Positions 24,621-33,428 of a stretch of DNA of 64,000 nucleotides are shown here, piece by piece. The DNA comes from JANQPD01 sp963715655 (GTDB lineage: Bacteria; Bacteroidota; Bacteroidia; Flavobacteriales; Schleiferiaceae): contig OY970262.1 in the NCBI GenBank assembly GCA_963715655.1, forward strand, positions 1,736,001 to 1,800,000, given 5' to 3'. Made by a program: the position numbers and the translations under genes. The notes under the pieces were generated by a model, which was given only the letters and a program-made list of their open reading frames with translations, had not been told where the DNA came from and made no database searches. Within the stretch, counting starts at the first letter, position 1. Each line of letters starts with the position of its first letter.

Positions 24621-24707
24621 CGGTGAGAGCGGGATTCGAACCCGCGGTACGGTTGCCCGTACGGCAGTTTAGCAAACTACTGGTTTAAGCCACTCACCCA
24701 TCTCACC
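24621..24707 (-). tRNA. tRNA-Ser(GCT)
   Basis: An 87-nt class II tRNA with acceptor GGTGAGA / TCTCACC plus G, a long variable arm (CGTACGGGCAACCGTACC region), and the anticodon loop TTGCTAA giving GCT. It lies 10 nt upstream of tRNA-Pro, so the two share one transcript. A 5'-end relic of the same tRNA lies further upstream at 24781-24807. Confidence 0.97.
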
Positions 24708-24780
24708 AAGCTTAAAAACTATCTCAATATTTTGCCCAAAATCAATGTTTATGTAACCTCCCAAATCACGTTCGGAAAAA

Positions 24781-24807
24781 GCCACGCATCCATCTCACCA
24801 AGGCTTA
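24781..24807 (-). pseudogene. Relic of a tRNA-Ser 5' end
   Basis: The minus-strand sequence TAAGCCTTGGTGAGATGGATG resembles the leader and first 14 or so bases of the intact tRNA-Ser (TAAGCTTGGTGAGATGGGTG), with a few substitutions continuing to GTGGC. The rest of the tRNA is absent. It is probably the remainder of a past duplication or insertion in this tRNA cluster. Confidence 0.6.
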
Positions 24808-24945
24808 AACTCAACGCTACAGCTCAGCCGTTTTGTTGAGGGGTGCAAATGTAAATAATGACACGTAATTCACAAGCAACTTCGCAAGCTTTTTTATAAT
24901 AAGTTGAAAAGCCATCATTTTCCCACTCAAAATCAGGCAGAAAGC

Positions 24946-25479
24946 CTACCCAAATTTCTTTTTATAATCTTCAATAGCCGTCTCAATTATCTGCATAGCT
25001 ATTTCTCTACCTTCAAATTCCTCTACTACTACCGTTTTTCCTTCCAACTTTTTGTAATCTTCAAAAAAACTGCGCAATTCTTTAACCGCATGTGCTGGTA
25101 ATTCTGAAATATCATTAAGGTGATTTACGCTCATATCATTTGCGGCAACAGCAATAATTTTATCGTCCTTTTCGCCACCATCTAACATTTGCATCACTCC
25201 AATTACTTTGGCATCTATTAAACACATAGGAACCACCTCTATCTGCGAAAGCACTAATATATCTAAAGGGTCATCATCATCGCAATAGGTTCTAGGAATA
25301 AATCCGTAGTTGTGTGGATAGTTGATAGAAGCGTATAACACACGATCCATCATTAATAAACCTGAATCTTTATCTAACTCATATTTGGCACGGCAATTTT
25401 TAGGTATTTCTATAATTCCGTTTACAATTGCCGGTGCATGTGAGCCAATGGCTACATCGTGCCAAGGGTGAATACTCAT
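24946..25479 (-). CDS. ppa: Inorganic pyrophosphatase (family I)
   Basis: This 177-aa cytoplasmic enzyme hydrolyses pyrophosphate to two phosphates and so drives biosynthetic reactions. The family I motifs are present: EIPKNCRAKYELDK, NYGFIPRTYCDDDDPLDILVL with the Mg-binding Asp cluster, and DDKIIAV with the third Asp region. The length is typical for a soluble family I enzyme. It is transcribed away from the tRNA cluster's upstream side and lies 52 bp downstream of the HD-phosphohydrolase gene on the same strand. Confidence 0.96.
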   Translation of the reverse strand: MSIHPWHDVAIGSHAPAIVNGIIEIPKNCRAKYELDKDSGLLMMDRVLYASINYPHNYGFIPRTYCDDDDPLDILVLSQIEVVPMCLIDAKVIGVMQMLDGGEKDDKIIAVAANDMSVNHLNDISELPAHAVKELRSFFEDYKKLEGKTVVVEEFEGREIAMQIIETAIEDYKKKFG

Positions 25480-25531
25480 ACTATTATGTTTTATTATTTT
25501 TTTTAGATTGTAGATTAACTAGTTACGTGTG

Positions 25532-27613
25532 TTATTCAGGGTACTGAATACGCACGTGGTAGATGTTCATTAACATCTTTTTAAAAATTTTCTTAATTTC
25601 TTTTATCTCCTTTAAGGTGATGTCAGCGTTTTCAAACTGACCACTTTTCATTTGATGATCAATAATGCCTTCTACCAATTTATCAATAGATTTTGCATCG
25701 GGTTTAGGTAAACTTCTGCTAGCGGCTTCCACGCTATCGGCCATCATTAAAGCAGCGGTTTCTTTACTAAATGGCTTAGGGCCAGGGTAGGTAAACTTCT
25801 CCAAATCCACTTCTTCATCAGGAAAGTTTTTTATAAACTGCTTGTAAAAATACATTACGGTAGAGGTGCCATGATGAGTTCTTATAAAGTCAACCAACAA
25901 GTCGGGTAGGTTATTTTTCTTAGCTATTTTTATCCCTTCTCTTACATGGCTAATAATCATCTGCGCACTTTCTTCAAAACTTAATTCATCATGCGGGTTA
26001 AGTCCGGTGTGCTGATTTTCAATAAAATACATGGGGTGCGCTACTTTTCCAATATCATGATAAAGTGCTCCGGTGCGCACCAATAAGGCGTTACCTTCAA
26101 TTTTAAGTACAGCCGCTTCCGCTAGATTTGCTACTTGCATAGAATGCTGAAAAGTACCAGGGGCTTTCTGTGCCATTTCACGCAACAGCGGGTTATTAGT
26201 GTCGCTCAATTCCAAAAGCGAGATATCTGAAACAAACCCAAAAATCTTTTCCTGAAAATAAATAAGTGGAAAGGAAACCAGCGTTAAAAACCCGTTTCCT
26301 ACAAAGTAACCCAAATTTCCCCAACGTATTTCTTCAAAAGTACCTTCTTGAATTAGCGCTAAGCTTAAATAACTTATGCAGTAAATACCTATAATTTTAG
26401 CAGCAGTAAAAAATAGTTGACTACGTTTATACAGGTTGTTTACCAAAATAATAGCAAACGTACCAGCCACAAATTGTAAATAAATAAACTCAAAACTATT
26501 GGGTACAAAAAAGCCTACCAGCATAATGGCCACCATGTGCACAAATAGGGCTAAGCGAGTATCAAAAAAGCTTCTTAATATAATGGGTAAAATAGGGAAG
26601 GGCGCCAAGTACATATAATCTACACCAAACGAAAGCGTAATTTTTCCCATCAATACAATCAATGCAATATTTAAAAGTATAAAAGTAAATTTGGAAATAT
26701 CTTCCATAATTTGCTTCCTATATTGTAACAAAAAGAAAAGCAAGGCAATGTATAATACACTTACAATCAGTATTTGACCAGTAAGAATGTACCAAACTCT
26801 ATTCTTGTTTTTTACGTTTCCGGAATAGGCTTGTCGCAGCGAGTTTAGCTTTGCGTATTTATCATCATCTACCAATGAGCCTTTAATTATAATGAGCTCC
26901 CCGCGTTGTACAATACTTTTTACCGGTAAGATATTATTTAACTGTTCTTCGTAAAATTTTTCAGTGGTTTCTTCATTAAAAATTACGTTGTAGTCTAAAT
27001 TATTAATCATTAAAGATTGAAGCCGCTTTAAAGCATCGGTGTTTTCGCTCAAAGCAATTTTCTTTTTTAGCGATACTCCGGCCTCGCTCATGCTAAAAAG
27101 ATTGGCTAATGAAATGTTGTTGCTAAATCCTTCATTTTCTAAAAGCACCTGACCGTATTCGTTGCTTTGTGCTAATTCAAAAGGTTTTAAAATACCTGTT
27201 TCGTAAAGCTCAGTAAGAATGCTTAGCGCCTCTTTAAGCGTTTCACTGTGCTGTAATTTTATTTTTGGAGGAATAATGGAATCCGAAGAACTGGTTTTCC
27301 AAAATTCTTCAACCTGAAGTTCAAAGGTTTTCAAGTTTTCACTTGATACATCATTCAGTTTAGTGAAAAACAACGTGCGGTTACTAGTGGCTTCGCGCTT
27401 TTCTTGGCTAATTTCCTCTTGTGTTTTTAAAATCGGAAAATCAAAGCGCGCTACTAAATCCTCATACAGCCAAGGTTTGCCTTTTTGAAATTCATATTTA
27501 AATTTTGCTTCACGCGGATACAGATATACCACAAAGGCGATTGAAGCTACCAGCATGGAAACTGATGCAATTTGCAACTGCTTGCTCTGTAAATACAAAA
27601 AGAGTCTGTTCAT
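25532..27613 (-). CDS. PgpH-like 7TM-HD family phosphohydrolase
   Basis: This 693-aa protein has an N-terminal transmembrane helix (residues 13-30), an extracytoplasmic 7TMR-HDED-type domain to about 270, seven hydrophobic helices (about 275-470), and a cytoplasmic HD domain with TGALYHDIGKVAHPMYFIENQ and RTHHGTSTVMYFY. The organisation is that of PgpH, which in Gram-positive bacteria hydrolyses the second messenger c-di-AMP. The Bacteroidota homologue is inferred to do the same. It is likely co-transcribed with ppa, and its start is divergent from the thiolase gene. Confidence 0.88.
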   Translation of the reverse strand: MNRLFLYLQSKQLQIASVSMLVASIAFVVYLYPREAKFKYEFQKGKPWLYEDLVARFDFPILKTQEEISQEKREATSNRTLFFTKLNDVSSENLKTFELQVEEFWKTSSSDSIIPPKIKLQHSETLKEALSILTELYETGILKPFELAQSNEYGQVLLENEGFSNNISLANLFSMSEAGVSLKKKIALSENTDALKRLQSLMINNLDYNVIFNEETTEKFYEEQLNNILPVKSIVQRGELIIIKGSLVDDDKYAKLNSLRQAYSGNVKNKNRVWYILTGQILIVSVLYIALLFFLLQYRKQIMEDISKFTFILLNIALIVLMGKITLSFGVDYMYLAPFPILPIILRSFFDTRLALFVHMVAIMLVGFFVPNSFEFIYLQFVAGTFAIILVNNLYKRSQLFFTAAKIIGIYCISYLSLALIQEGTFEEIRWGNLGYFVGNGFLTLVSFPLIYFQEKIFGFVSDISLLELSDTNNPLLREMAQKAPGTFQHSMQVANLAEAAVLKIEGNALLVRTGALYHDIGKVAHPMYFIENQHTGLNPHDELSFEESAQMIISHVREGIKIAKKNNLPDLLVDFIRTHHGTSTVMYFYKQFIKNFPDEEVDLEKFTYPGPKPFSKETAALMMADSVEAASRSLPKPDAKSIDKLVEGIIDHQMKSGQFENADITLKEIKEIKKIFKKMLMNIYHVRIQYPE

Positions 27614-27679
27614 TAACTTTTATCAAGTTTTCAAAAGTAACGATAAGAAAGATGCAGGCAAATTCGCTGTTATTTTCAG

Positions 27680-27687
27680 TACTTTCG
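27680..27687 (+). promoter_or_regulatory. Possible Bacteroidota -7 promoter box (TACTTTCG) of the thiolase gene
   Basis: TACTTTCG resembles the TAnnTTTG -7 element and sits 35 bp upstream of the thiolase ATG. No clear -33 TTTG lies at the expected distance. Confidence 0.35.
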
Positions 27688-27721
27688 CAGCTCTATCAAC
27701 TAAAAAGATGCGTATAGTTTT

Positions 27722-28903
27722 ATGAAAGAAGTAGTTATAGTTTCAGCCGTAAGAACTCCAATAGGATCTTTTGGCGGAGCACTCTCAAATATTCCGGCTA
27801 CAAAGCTGGGTTCCATCGCCATAAAAGGCGCATTGGACAAAATTAGCCTTAATCCTAGCGAAGTGCAGGAGGTAATAATGGGCAATGTTTTACAAGCTAA
27901 TAATGGTCAAGCTCCGGCTCGCCAAGCCGCCATTGGTGCAGGTTTATCTACCAACGTACCGTGTACCACTATAAATAAAGTGTGTAGCAGCGGACTTAAA
28001 GCCGTAATGCAAGCCGCTCAAGCTATTAAAGCCGGAGATGCAGATGTAATTGTAGCCGGGGGTATGGAAAATATGAGTATGGTGCCACATTATGTAGAAG
28101 GTAGTAGAACGGGGCATAAATTTGGCCACAGCACTTTGGTAGATGGCTTAATTAAAGATGGCCTTACCGATGTTTATAATAATGTGGTAATGGGAAATTG
28201 CGCAGAAACTTGTGCAAGAGAAATGAATTTTACCCGAGAAGAACAAGATGCATTTGCTATTGAAAGCTACACGCGCAGTGCAAATTCTACTAAAGATGGA
28301 AAATTCAAAAATGAAATTGTGCCGGTGGAAGTGCCACAGCGCAAAGGCGATCCTATTATCATTACAGAAGATGAGGATATTAGTAAAGTAAACTTTGCAA
28401 AAATGCCTGATTTACGTCCTGCTTTTGATAAAAACGGAACGGTAACCGCTGCAAATGCTTCTGCATTAAATGATGGTGCCGTGGCTTTAGTAATAATGAG
28501 CGCAGAAAAAGCAAAAGAGCTAGGTTTAAAACCGTTGGCCAAAATTGTAGGTTATGCTGATGCTGCACATGAGCCAGAATGGTTTACAACAGCGCCCGCC
28601 AAAGCAGTACCTATTGCCATTGGCAAAGCAGGTTTAACAAAAAATGATATTGATTTTTACGAGTTAAACGAAGCTTTTTCAGTTGTAGGTCTTGCCAATA
28701 TGAAATTGCTGGAAATAAGTGCCGACAAAACCAATGTAAACGGTGGAGCCGTAGCTTTAGGGCATCCATTAGGTGCTTCTGGAGCACGTATTTTAGTTAC
28801 GCTTTTAAACGTATTAGAGCAAAACAACGGTAAGTACGGAGCGGCAGGAATTTGTAATGGTGGTGGCGGTGCCAGCGCTATGGTAGTGGAGCGTTTATAC
28901 TAA
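27722..28903 (+). CDS. atoB: Acetyl-CoA C-acetyltransferase (thiolase)
   Basis: This 393-aa enzyme condenses two acetyl-CoA to acetoacetyl-CoA or performs the reverse thiolytic step. Thiolase signatures are complete: the nucleophilic Cys 88 in INKVCSSGLKAVMQA, NVNGGAVALGHPLGASGAR with the catalytic His, and GICNGGGGASAMVVE with the second Cys. The length and the IVSAVRTPIGSFGG start fit the biosynthetic/degradative acetyl-CoA acetyltransferase group. It is followed after 16 nt by an NlpC/P60 gene, with no evident metabolic link. Confidence 0.95.
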   Translation: MKEVVIVSAVRTPIGSFGGALSNIPATKLGSIAIKGALDKISLNPSEVQEVIMGNVLQANNGQAPARQAAIGAGLSTNVPCTTINKVCSSGLKAVMQAAQAIKAGDADVIVAGGMENMSMVPHYVEGSRTGHKFGHSTLVDGLIKDGLTDVYNNVVMGNCAETCAREMNFTREEQDAFAIESYTRSANSTKDGKFKNEIVPVEVPQRKGDPIIITEDEDISKVNFAKMPDLRPAFDKNGTVTAANASALNDGAVALVIMSAEKAKELGLKPLAKIVGYADAAHEPEWFTTAPAKAVPIAIGKAGLTKNDIDFYELNEAFSVVGLANMKLLEISADKTNVNGGAVALGHPLGASGARILVTLLNVLEQNNGKYGAAGICNGGGGASAMVVERLY

Positions 28904-28919
28904 ATTTATTGCGTAAACT

Positions 28920-29699
28920 ATGCTGCACGGCATTTGTGGCTTAAGTGTAATTCCTATGAGAGCGGAGGCTTCTGATGCATCAGAAATGATTAATCAGGTG
29001 CTTTTTGGTGAATGCTTTGAAATACTTGAGCAAAAACCAAAATGGAGTTTTATACAACTACAGCACGACCGCTACGAAGGATGGGTAGATAATAAACAAC
29101 TGATACCTATTAGCAAAGAGCAGTTTACCAACAGGCAGCAAACGGAAGCTATGTTTACTAATAATCTTATAGATTTAGTTTCCAATGATATGAGCGGCAG
29201 ATTTTTTCCAATATTTTTGGGAAGTTATCTGCCGTTTTTTAAGGCCGATACTGCTAAACTTTCGCTTGGCGAAAGCCGATTTACCTTTGAGGGCGAAACA
29301 ACTTCCGGTGAAAAAACACGCGAAACAATGATAGAAGTTGCGTATAAATACTTAGAAAGCCCCTACTTATGGGGCGGACGTACACCGGCCGGAATTGATT
29401 GCAGCGGTTTTACGCAAATGGTGTATCGCCTTTGTGGTTATACGCTTCCGCGCGATAGTGGACAACAGGCTAGCCTTGGCGAAACATTAAGCTTTATTGA
29501 AGAATCGCAACCCGGAGACTTGGCTTTTTTTGATAATGAAGAGGGGCGAATTACACACGTGGGTTTGTTGTTGCCAAACAATTATATAATTCATGCATCT
29601 GGCATGGTGCGTATAGATCGCTTAGATCAATCGGGTATTTTTAATGCCGAAATTGGTAAGCACACCCACCGATTAAGGGTTATTAAAAAAGTTATGTAA
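28920..29699 (+). CDS. C40 (NlpC/P60) family hydrolase with SH3-like domains
   Basis: This 259-aa protein has an N-terminal bacterial SH3-type region (residues 1-80, GECFEILEQKPKWSFIQLQ) and a C-terminal NlpC/P60 domain with Cys in GIDCSGFTQMVYRLCG, His in ITHVGLLL and a following His in IIHASGMVRID. Such enzymes cleave gamma-D-Glu-diamino acid bonds in murein peptides. No signal peptide is visible, which fits cytoplasmic homologues that recycle cell-wall peptides (YkfC-like). It lies just after the thiolase gene. Confidence 0.9.
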   Translation: MLHGICGLSVIPMRAEASDASEMINQVLFGECFEILEQKPKWSFIQLQHDRYEGWVDNKQLIPISKEQFTNRQQTEAMFTNNLIDLVSNDMSGRFFPIFLGSYLPFFKADTAKLSLGESRFTFEGETTSGEKTRETMIEVAYKYLESPYLWGGRTPAGIDCSGFTQMVYRLCGYTLPRDSGQQASLGETLSFIEESQPGDLAFFDNEEGRITHVGLLLPNNYIIHASGMVRIDRLDQSGIFNAEIGKHTHRLRVIKKVM

Positions 29700-29782
29700 C
29701 GCCCTACGTTCATATCTTCTCTCTCAATGCTCAACACTTGGTCGGTTTATAAGGTTATCTTTAAATTCTTAAAAAAATCGCC

Positions 29783-30214
29783 ATGCAATTAACTCAAATC
29801 ATTCCGGCTGATGAACTTGGAAGTATCTCTATACCTCTTTTTGAGGTGGGTGTAGCCGCAGGTAATCCTAGCTATGTTTCTGAGTTTTTTGAAAGCACCA
29901 TTAACATTAACGAAACGCTTGTAAAAAATAAAAATGCTACGTTTTGCGTTCGTGTAGCGGGTCAATCTATGGTGGATGCCGGCATTGACGATGGGGATTT
30001 ATTGATTGTGGATAAAGCCATGGAACCGCAAAATGGAAACATTGTATTAGCCGTTATTAATGGAGATTACACGGTAAAACGTTTATCACGCGATGGTGCA
30101 GATTTGTACTTGCAGCCCGAGAATAAAAGTTACAATCCAATAAAAATTACCCCTTTTATGGATTTTAGAATATGGGGAGTAGTTACCGGCTTAATTAAAA
30201 AGTTTGTGGATTAG
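29783..30214 (+). CDS. umuD: UmuD-like S24 autoprotease (translesion polymerase V subunit type)
   Basis: This 143-aa protein of the LexA/UmuD S24 family has an Ala-Gly self-cleavage site at residues 26-27 (EVGVAAGNPS), the nucleophile Ser 62 in VAGQSMVDAGIDDGD, and the general base Lys 99 in GDYTVKRLS. There is no N-terminal helix-turn-helix, so it is UmuD-like and not LexA. RecA filaments would stimulate self-cleavage to UmuD'. A umuC gene normally follows, but here the next gene is convergent and unrelated, so umuD is an orphan in this window. Its stop overlaps the neighbour by 4 nt. Confidence 0.92.
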   Translation: MQLTQIIPADELGSISIPLFEVGVAAGNPSYVSEFFESTININETLVKNKNATFCVRVAGQSMVDAGIDDGDLLIVDKAMEPQNGNIVLAVINGDYTVKRLSRDGADLYLQPENKSYNPIKITPFMDFRIWGVVTGLIKKFVD

Positions 30215-31110
30215 CTTTTTAAAAAGGCCAAAATATTAGTCTCATCCAAATTTCCATAGCGCATTTTTTTCACCACTTTGCCATCTTCTATAAGTAGAAT
30301 TAAGGGCATACGTCCATCCACTATTTTCATAAAAGGCGCGGTGGGTATCGGTACAAAATCAAATGGCTTTGAATTGGTTATTTCATAAAAAGGGGTAGGA
30401 TCCACTTTTGTTGCCCAAAACACAATGTTCATATCCGTTAAGGGTAAATTTTCTTTTTTAATAAAAGCCGAAAGCCGTTCAGCAGAATAGCGGCAAAAAC
30501 GGCAATTAACACTGTAGAAAGGCAAAATCTTTTTTCCTTTTATAAAAGCAGCCGGTATATTTCCCGCTGTTATTTCCGCTTGCAATGCCGAGTCGCTAAA
30601 TTCAATTTCAGTGTCTAACGTTTTCGCGTAAATGCTAGGTAAGGATAATAAATTAGGTAAAACAAGTAGCACAATAATAGCCACCGGCATTAGGCGCGTA
30701 AGCAGCTTTGTATTTTGAGTATATTTTGTGCGCACAAAAAGCAACATTAATATAAGCATTAGGTGCATAGAAATATTAATGATAACCGGTAATTTAAAAG
30801 TTCTGGAAGCACCAAAATATAAATCTAAAGCCGGGTAAAGTAAACTTACCATAGCCAAAACCATGGCGGTAATTAATACTAAAAGTGCAGCTGCCTTTCC
30901 TTTTTTAGCAGTAGATATGGGAAGGAGTAGTAAAGCAGAAATCCAATAGGCACTTACCACCAAGCGTGCAAGTAGGGCATAGGTATCAAAAGAGAGGTTA
31001 GGCCCTAAGCGGTAAAGCAAAACTTCTAAACTAGCTATGTTTTGCATTTTTATAGCGCCAATAAGTAGTAAGCAGACAGCTAAAAATATCCGAAAAATGT
31101 TTTGTTTCAT
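30211..31110 (-). CDS. Membrane protein with DoxX/MauE-like helices and thioredoxin-like C-terminus
   Basis: This 299-aa protein has an N-terminal part of about six hydrophobic helices resembling the DoxX/MauE group, and a periplasmic C-terminal domain (from about 160) with a thioredoxin-fold flavour around FYSVNCRFCRYSAERL (C-x-x-C as CRFC) and MPLILLIEDGKVVKKMRYG. MauE-type proteins assist disulfide or redox chemistry in the periplasm. An oxidoreductase role is inferred, not shown. It is convergent with umuD. Confidence 0.78.
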   Translation of the reverse strand: MKQNIFRIFLAVCLLLIGAIKMQNIASLEVLLYRLGPNLSFDTYALLARLVVSAYWISALLLLPISTAKKGKAAALLVLITAMVLAMVSLLYPALDLYFGASRTFKLPVIINISMHLMLILMLLFVRTKYTQNTKLLTRLMPVAIIVLLVLPNLLSLPSIYAKTLDTEIEFSDSALQAEITAGNIPAAFIKGKKILPFYSVNCRFCRYSAERLSAFIKKENLPLTDMNIVFWATKVDPTPFYEITNSKPFDFVPIPTAPFMKIVDGRMPLILLIEDGKVVKKMRYGNLDETNILAFLKS

Positions 31111-31125
31111 TGTATTATACTAGGT

Positions 31126-31156
31126 AAAAAAAAAGCCACGCGCAAGCGTGGCTTTT
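31126..31156. terminator. Bidirectional rho-independent terminator
   Basis: Stem gccacgc / gcgtggc with a 4-nt loop, A9 on the left and T4 on the right. On the minus strand it ends the small lipoprotein gene at 31175-31393 and insulates the downstream membrane gene. Confidence 0.9.
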
Positions 31157-31174
31157 CTTAGTTGTAGATTACGA

Positions 31175-31393
31175 CTATTTTTCAGTACAAGTAACTTTAA
31201 GTTCTGTACCGCCAGCACTGGAAGTAGTGTTAGAATCTTCACAATCACCATCTTCAATAGTAACTGTAGTTCTACCTTGCTCAGTTCCATTTGACGTTGT
31301 TACACATTCGCAATCTTTTTCTGAGTTACAAGAAGTTAAAGCTGCAGAACCCATTAGCGCTACTACGCTGAAAGCCATCATCAATTTTTTCAT
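31175..31393 (-). CDS. Small lipoprotein of unknown function
   Basis: This 72-aa protein has a clear lipoprotein signal (MAFSVVALMGSAALTSC, lipid Cys 22). The mature part is short, acidic and Thr/Ser-rich with four further cysteines (DCECV, GDCED, VTCTE), suggesting disulfides. It sits alone between a terminator and a promoter-bearing 260-bp spacer. No family recognised. Confidence 0.75.
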   Translation of the reverse strand: MKKLMMAFSVVALMGSAALTSCNSEKDCECVTTSNGTEQGRTTVTIEDGDCEDSNTTSSAGGTELKVTCTEK

Positions 31394-31656
31394 AAAAACG
31401 ATTTTTTTTTAAACCCGTAAAGGTTTGATTAATTATTAATTAGCGAAACGAAGAAACGACCTGTAATCTACATTTCCAAAAAAATCTACGCTAAGGTTTT
31501 GAACAATGGCTGTTGAACAAAAACTATAATAAGCTTTAAATCGTATAGAACCCATTGGTAGTAAGGGGTTTGCCTCTGTGTATTAACAAATTTTTAGTTT
31601 TACTAGAGCTTAAATAAATTTTTAAGCTTTAGTAAAAAATTTATGCTTTTAAGCAT

Positions 31657-32043
31657 TTATCCCCAAAATAGCGTGTGCAAATAGCGACCAGGCACCAAAG
31701 TAAAGCCACCGGCAATTACTATTGCTCCTACATAAAGTATAATCATTTTACGCTTGTGTACTTTTATGTTTTTTCTTTTAATAGCCAAAATTGCCGTGGG
31801 CACGGTATAGAGGGTTAACAAACTAAATAAATGTATCCAACCGAAATGATTGAAAAGCTGTGGCCCTACCATTGCAGGCATAAAAAGCGTAATAGTAGCC
31901 GTAATTAACATTAAAATCATGTAAATTTTACCCAAACTCTTGTGGCGCTTGCTGCCTTTTAAACTATACAATAAAAAGGCACCTAAAAAAATACAAGGAA
32001 CTACCGTTAATAAATGTGAGAGCAATAAAATTTTATATACCAT
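31657..32043 (-). CDS. DUF2306-like small membrane protein
   Basis: This 128-aa protein starts at the ATG at 32043; a TTG at 32055 is less likely. It has four predicted transmembrane helices. Conserved features of the DUF2306 type include His near the ends of helices (LLSHLLTVVPCIFLG, SLGKIYMILMLITATITL, NHFGWIHLFSLL, KVHKRKMIILYVGAIVIAG), which in this group might bind haem or metal, although no function is established. Confidence 0.75.
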   Translation of the reverse strand: MVYKILLLSHLLTVVPCIFLGAFLLYSLKGSKRHKSLGKIYMILMLITATITLFMPAMVGPQLFNHFGWIHLFSLLTLYTVPTAILAIKRKNIKVHKRKMIILYVGAIVIAGGFTLVPGRYLHTLFWG

Positions 32044-32073
32044 AGCGCAAATCAAATCTTAAATATATCAGAA

Positions 32074-32110
32074 ATAAAAAAAGGAGCCTCAATATATTAA
32101 GACTCCCTTT
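32074..32110 (-). terminator. Terminator of the OmpA-family gene
   Basis: On the minus strand GGAGTCTTAATATATTGAGG can fold with the following CTCC into an 11-bp hairpin with G-T pairs, followed by T7. It lies 29 bp downstream of the OmpA-family stop codon. Confidence 0.75.
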
Positions 32111-32138
32111 TCGGTTGTTACTTGGTAATACTATAAAA

Positions 32139-32990
32139 TTACATTTCTCCCATTTCTGTGGAGGAGGATGTAGTGTTTCCGTCTAAAATTTTAAATAACT
32201 CTTCCAACTTAGGTGTTAAAATTATTTCCGTTCTACGGTTTTTAGCACGTCCTTCTTTAGTTTCATTACTAGCTACTGGGCTGTATTTACTACCACCTGA
32301 GGCAGTTAATCTCGCACCCGGCACATTGTAAGTGTCCGTAAGTAATCTTGTTATAGATGTGGCACGCGCAGTACTTAACTCCCAATTATCCGGAAAACGA
32401 TTTGTTTTAATCGGCACTGTATCCGTATGCCCTACTACGTCAATATTAATTTTAGGATTAGCGTTTAAAACCTCTGCAAGTTTACCAATGGCTTTTTCAC
32501 CATCAGCATTTATTTGCGCACTACCGGAAGGAAACAATAATTTATCACTAAGTGATACGTACACTTTTCCGTTTTTAGTTTCTACGGATAAATCTTCAGC
32601 TTTAAAATTCACCAAAGCATCTTCTACCGTTTTACGTAAGTTATTTACAATGCTGCGCTGCTCTTCTAAGCGTTGTTGCAAAGCTTTAAGTCTTTCTGCG
32701 CGCAATTGTAGTGCTTGGTCTTTTTGACTTAATTCAGAACTTTGGTCGGCAAGTTTAGACATTAAAGCATTTTTTTGCTCCTCCGTCATCTGCTTATACT
32801 CATTATTAAGCTGCGTCATGCGTTCAATATCTGCTTTTAAGCTTTCAATATTTTGCTGTAAAGCTGCACTGTCCTGCTCTAAATTAGCAACACGTGTTTG
32901 AGATTGCACAAATTTCTTTTTAGAAACACAAGAAGTTCCCAAACCTAAGGTAATAGCAGATAAAGCAAATAATGTAAGTACTCTTTTCAT
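32139..32990 (-). CDS. OmpA-family lipoprotein with coiled coil
   Basis: This 283-aa protein has a lipoprotein signal with Cys 21 (SAITLGLGTSC), a long alpha-helical coiled coil (about residues 30-115, rich in Gln/Leu/Lys heptads), and a C-terminal OmpA-like peptidoglycan-binding domain (LFPSGSAQIN, NIDVVGHTDTVPI, WELSTARATSITRLL, GRAKNRRTEIIL). It anchors the outer membrane to murein. The coiled-coil plus OmpA layout resembles MotB-like/Pal-like proteins of Bacteroidota. It is monocistronic, ending in the terminator at 32074-32110. Confidence 0.93.
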   Translation of the reverse strand: MKRVLTLFALSAITLGLGTSCVSKKKFVQSQTRVANLEQDSAALQQNIESLKADIERMTQLNNEYKQMTEEQKNALMSKLADQSSELSQKDQALQLRAERLKALQQRLEEQRSIVNNLRKTVEDALVNFKAEDLSVETKNGKVYVSLSDKLLFPSGSAQINADGEKAIGKLAEVLNANPKINIDVVGHTDTVPIKTNRFPDNWELSTARATSITRLLTDTYNVPGARLTASGGSKYSPVASNETKEGRAKNRRTEIILTPKLEELFKILDGNTTSSSTEMGEM

Positions 32991-33147
32991 GGATGTAATT
33001 TTGAATGATAAAACTGTGTAGAGATAATAAAGCCAAATTGTATTGAGTTGATTTTCAGTACACTTTAAAGTAGTGATTGATGAAAATTACCTCAATATGG
33101 GGAGGGGAAATTTCAATTTTGAAAAAATACGCTTAATGAAATTTCAA

Positions 33148-33336
33148 TTATTTAATTTCATCGGTATCGCGCCTTTGTTTAAGTAAGCCGATGCTGCTGC
33201 TAAAAAAGATAATGCCAATAATAGCTAATGCCCAAGAATTTACACCCAATACATCGCTTCCAAAAATACCTACTATTCCGAGTATCAAACCCAAAGCACC
33301 TAATACTAATAACACGACACCAATTATTTTAATCAT
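33148..33336 (-). CDS. Small two-helix membrane protein
   Basis: This 62-aa protein has two hydrophobic Gly-rich helices (VVLLVLGALGLILGIVGIFG and ALAIIGIIFFSSSIGLL) and a charged C-terminus (KQRRDTDEIK). It resembles the many short DUF-type membrane proteins of flavobacteria. No function is known. It is transcribed in the same direction as msrB upstream, 92 bp away. Confidence 0.65.
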   Translation of the reverse strand: MIKIIGVVLLVLGALGLILGIVGIFGSDVLGVNSWALAIIGIIFFSSSIGLLKQRRDTDEIK

Positions 33337-33428
33337 CTCCTATTTATTTCGTTGCTTAACTATTAGCATCGTTAATATGTTCATATTCATTATAAATGAT
33401 AAGAAGAGAAGCTAAGAATTTATTGGAA

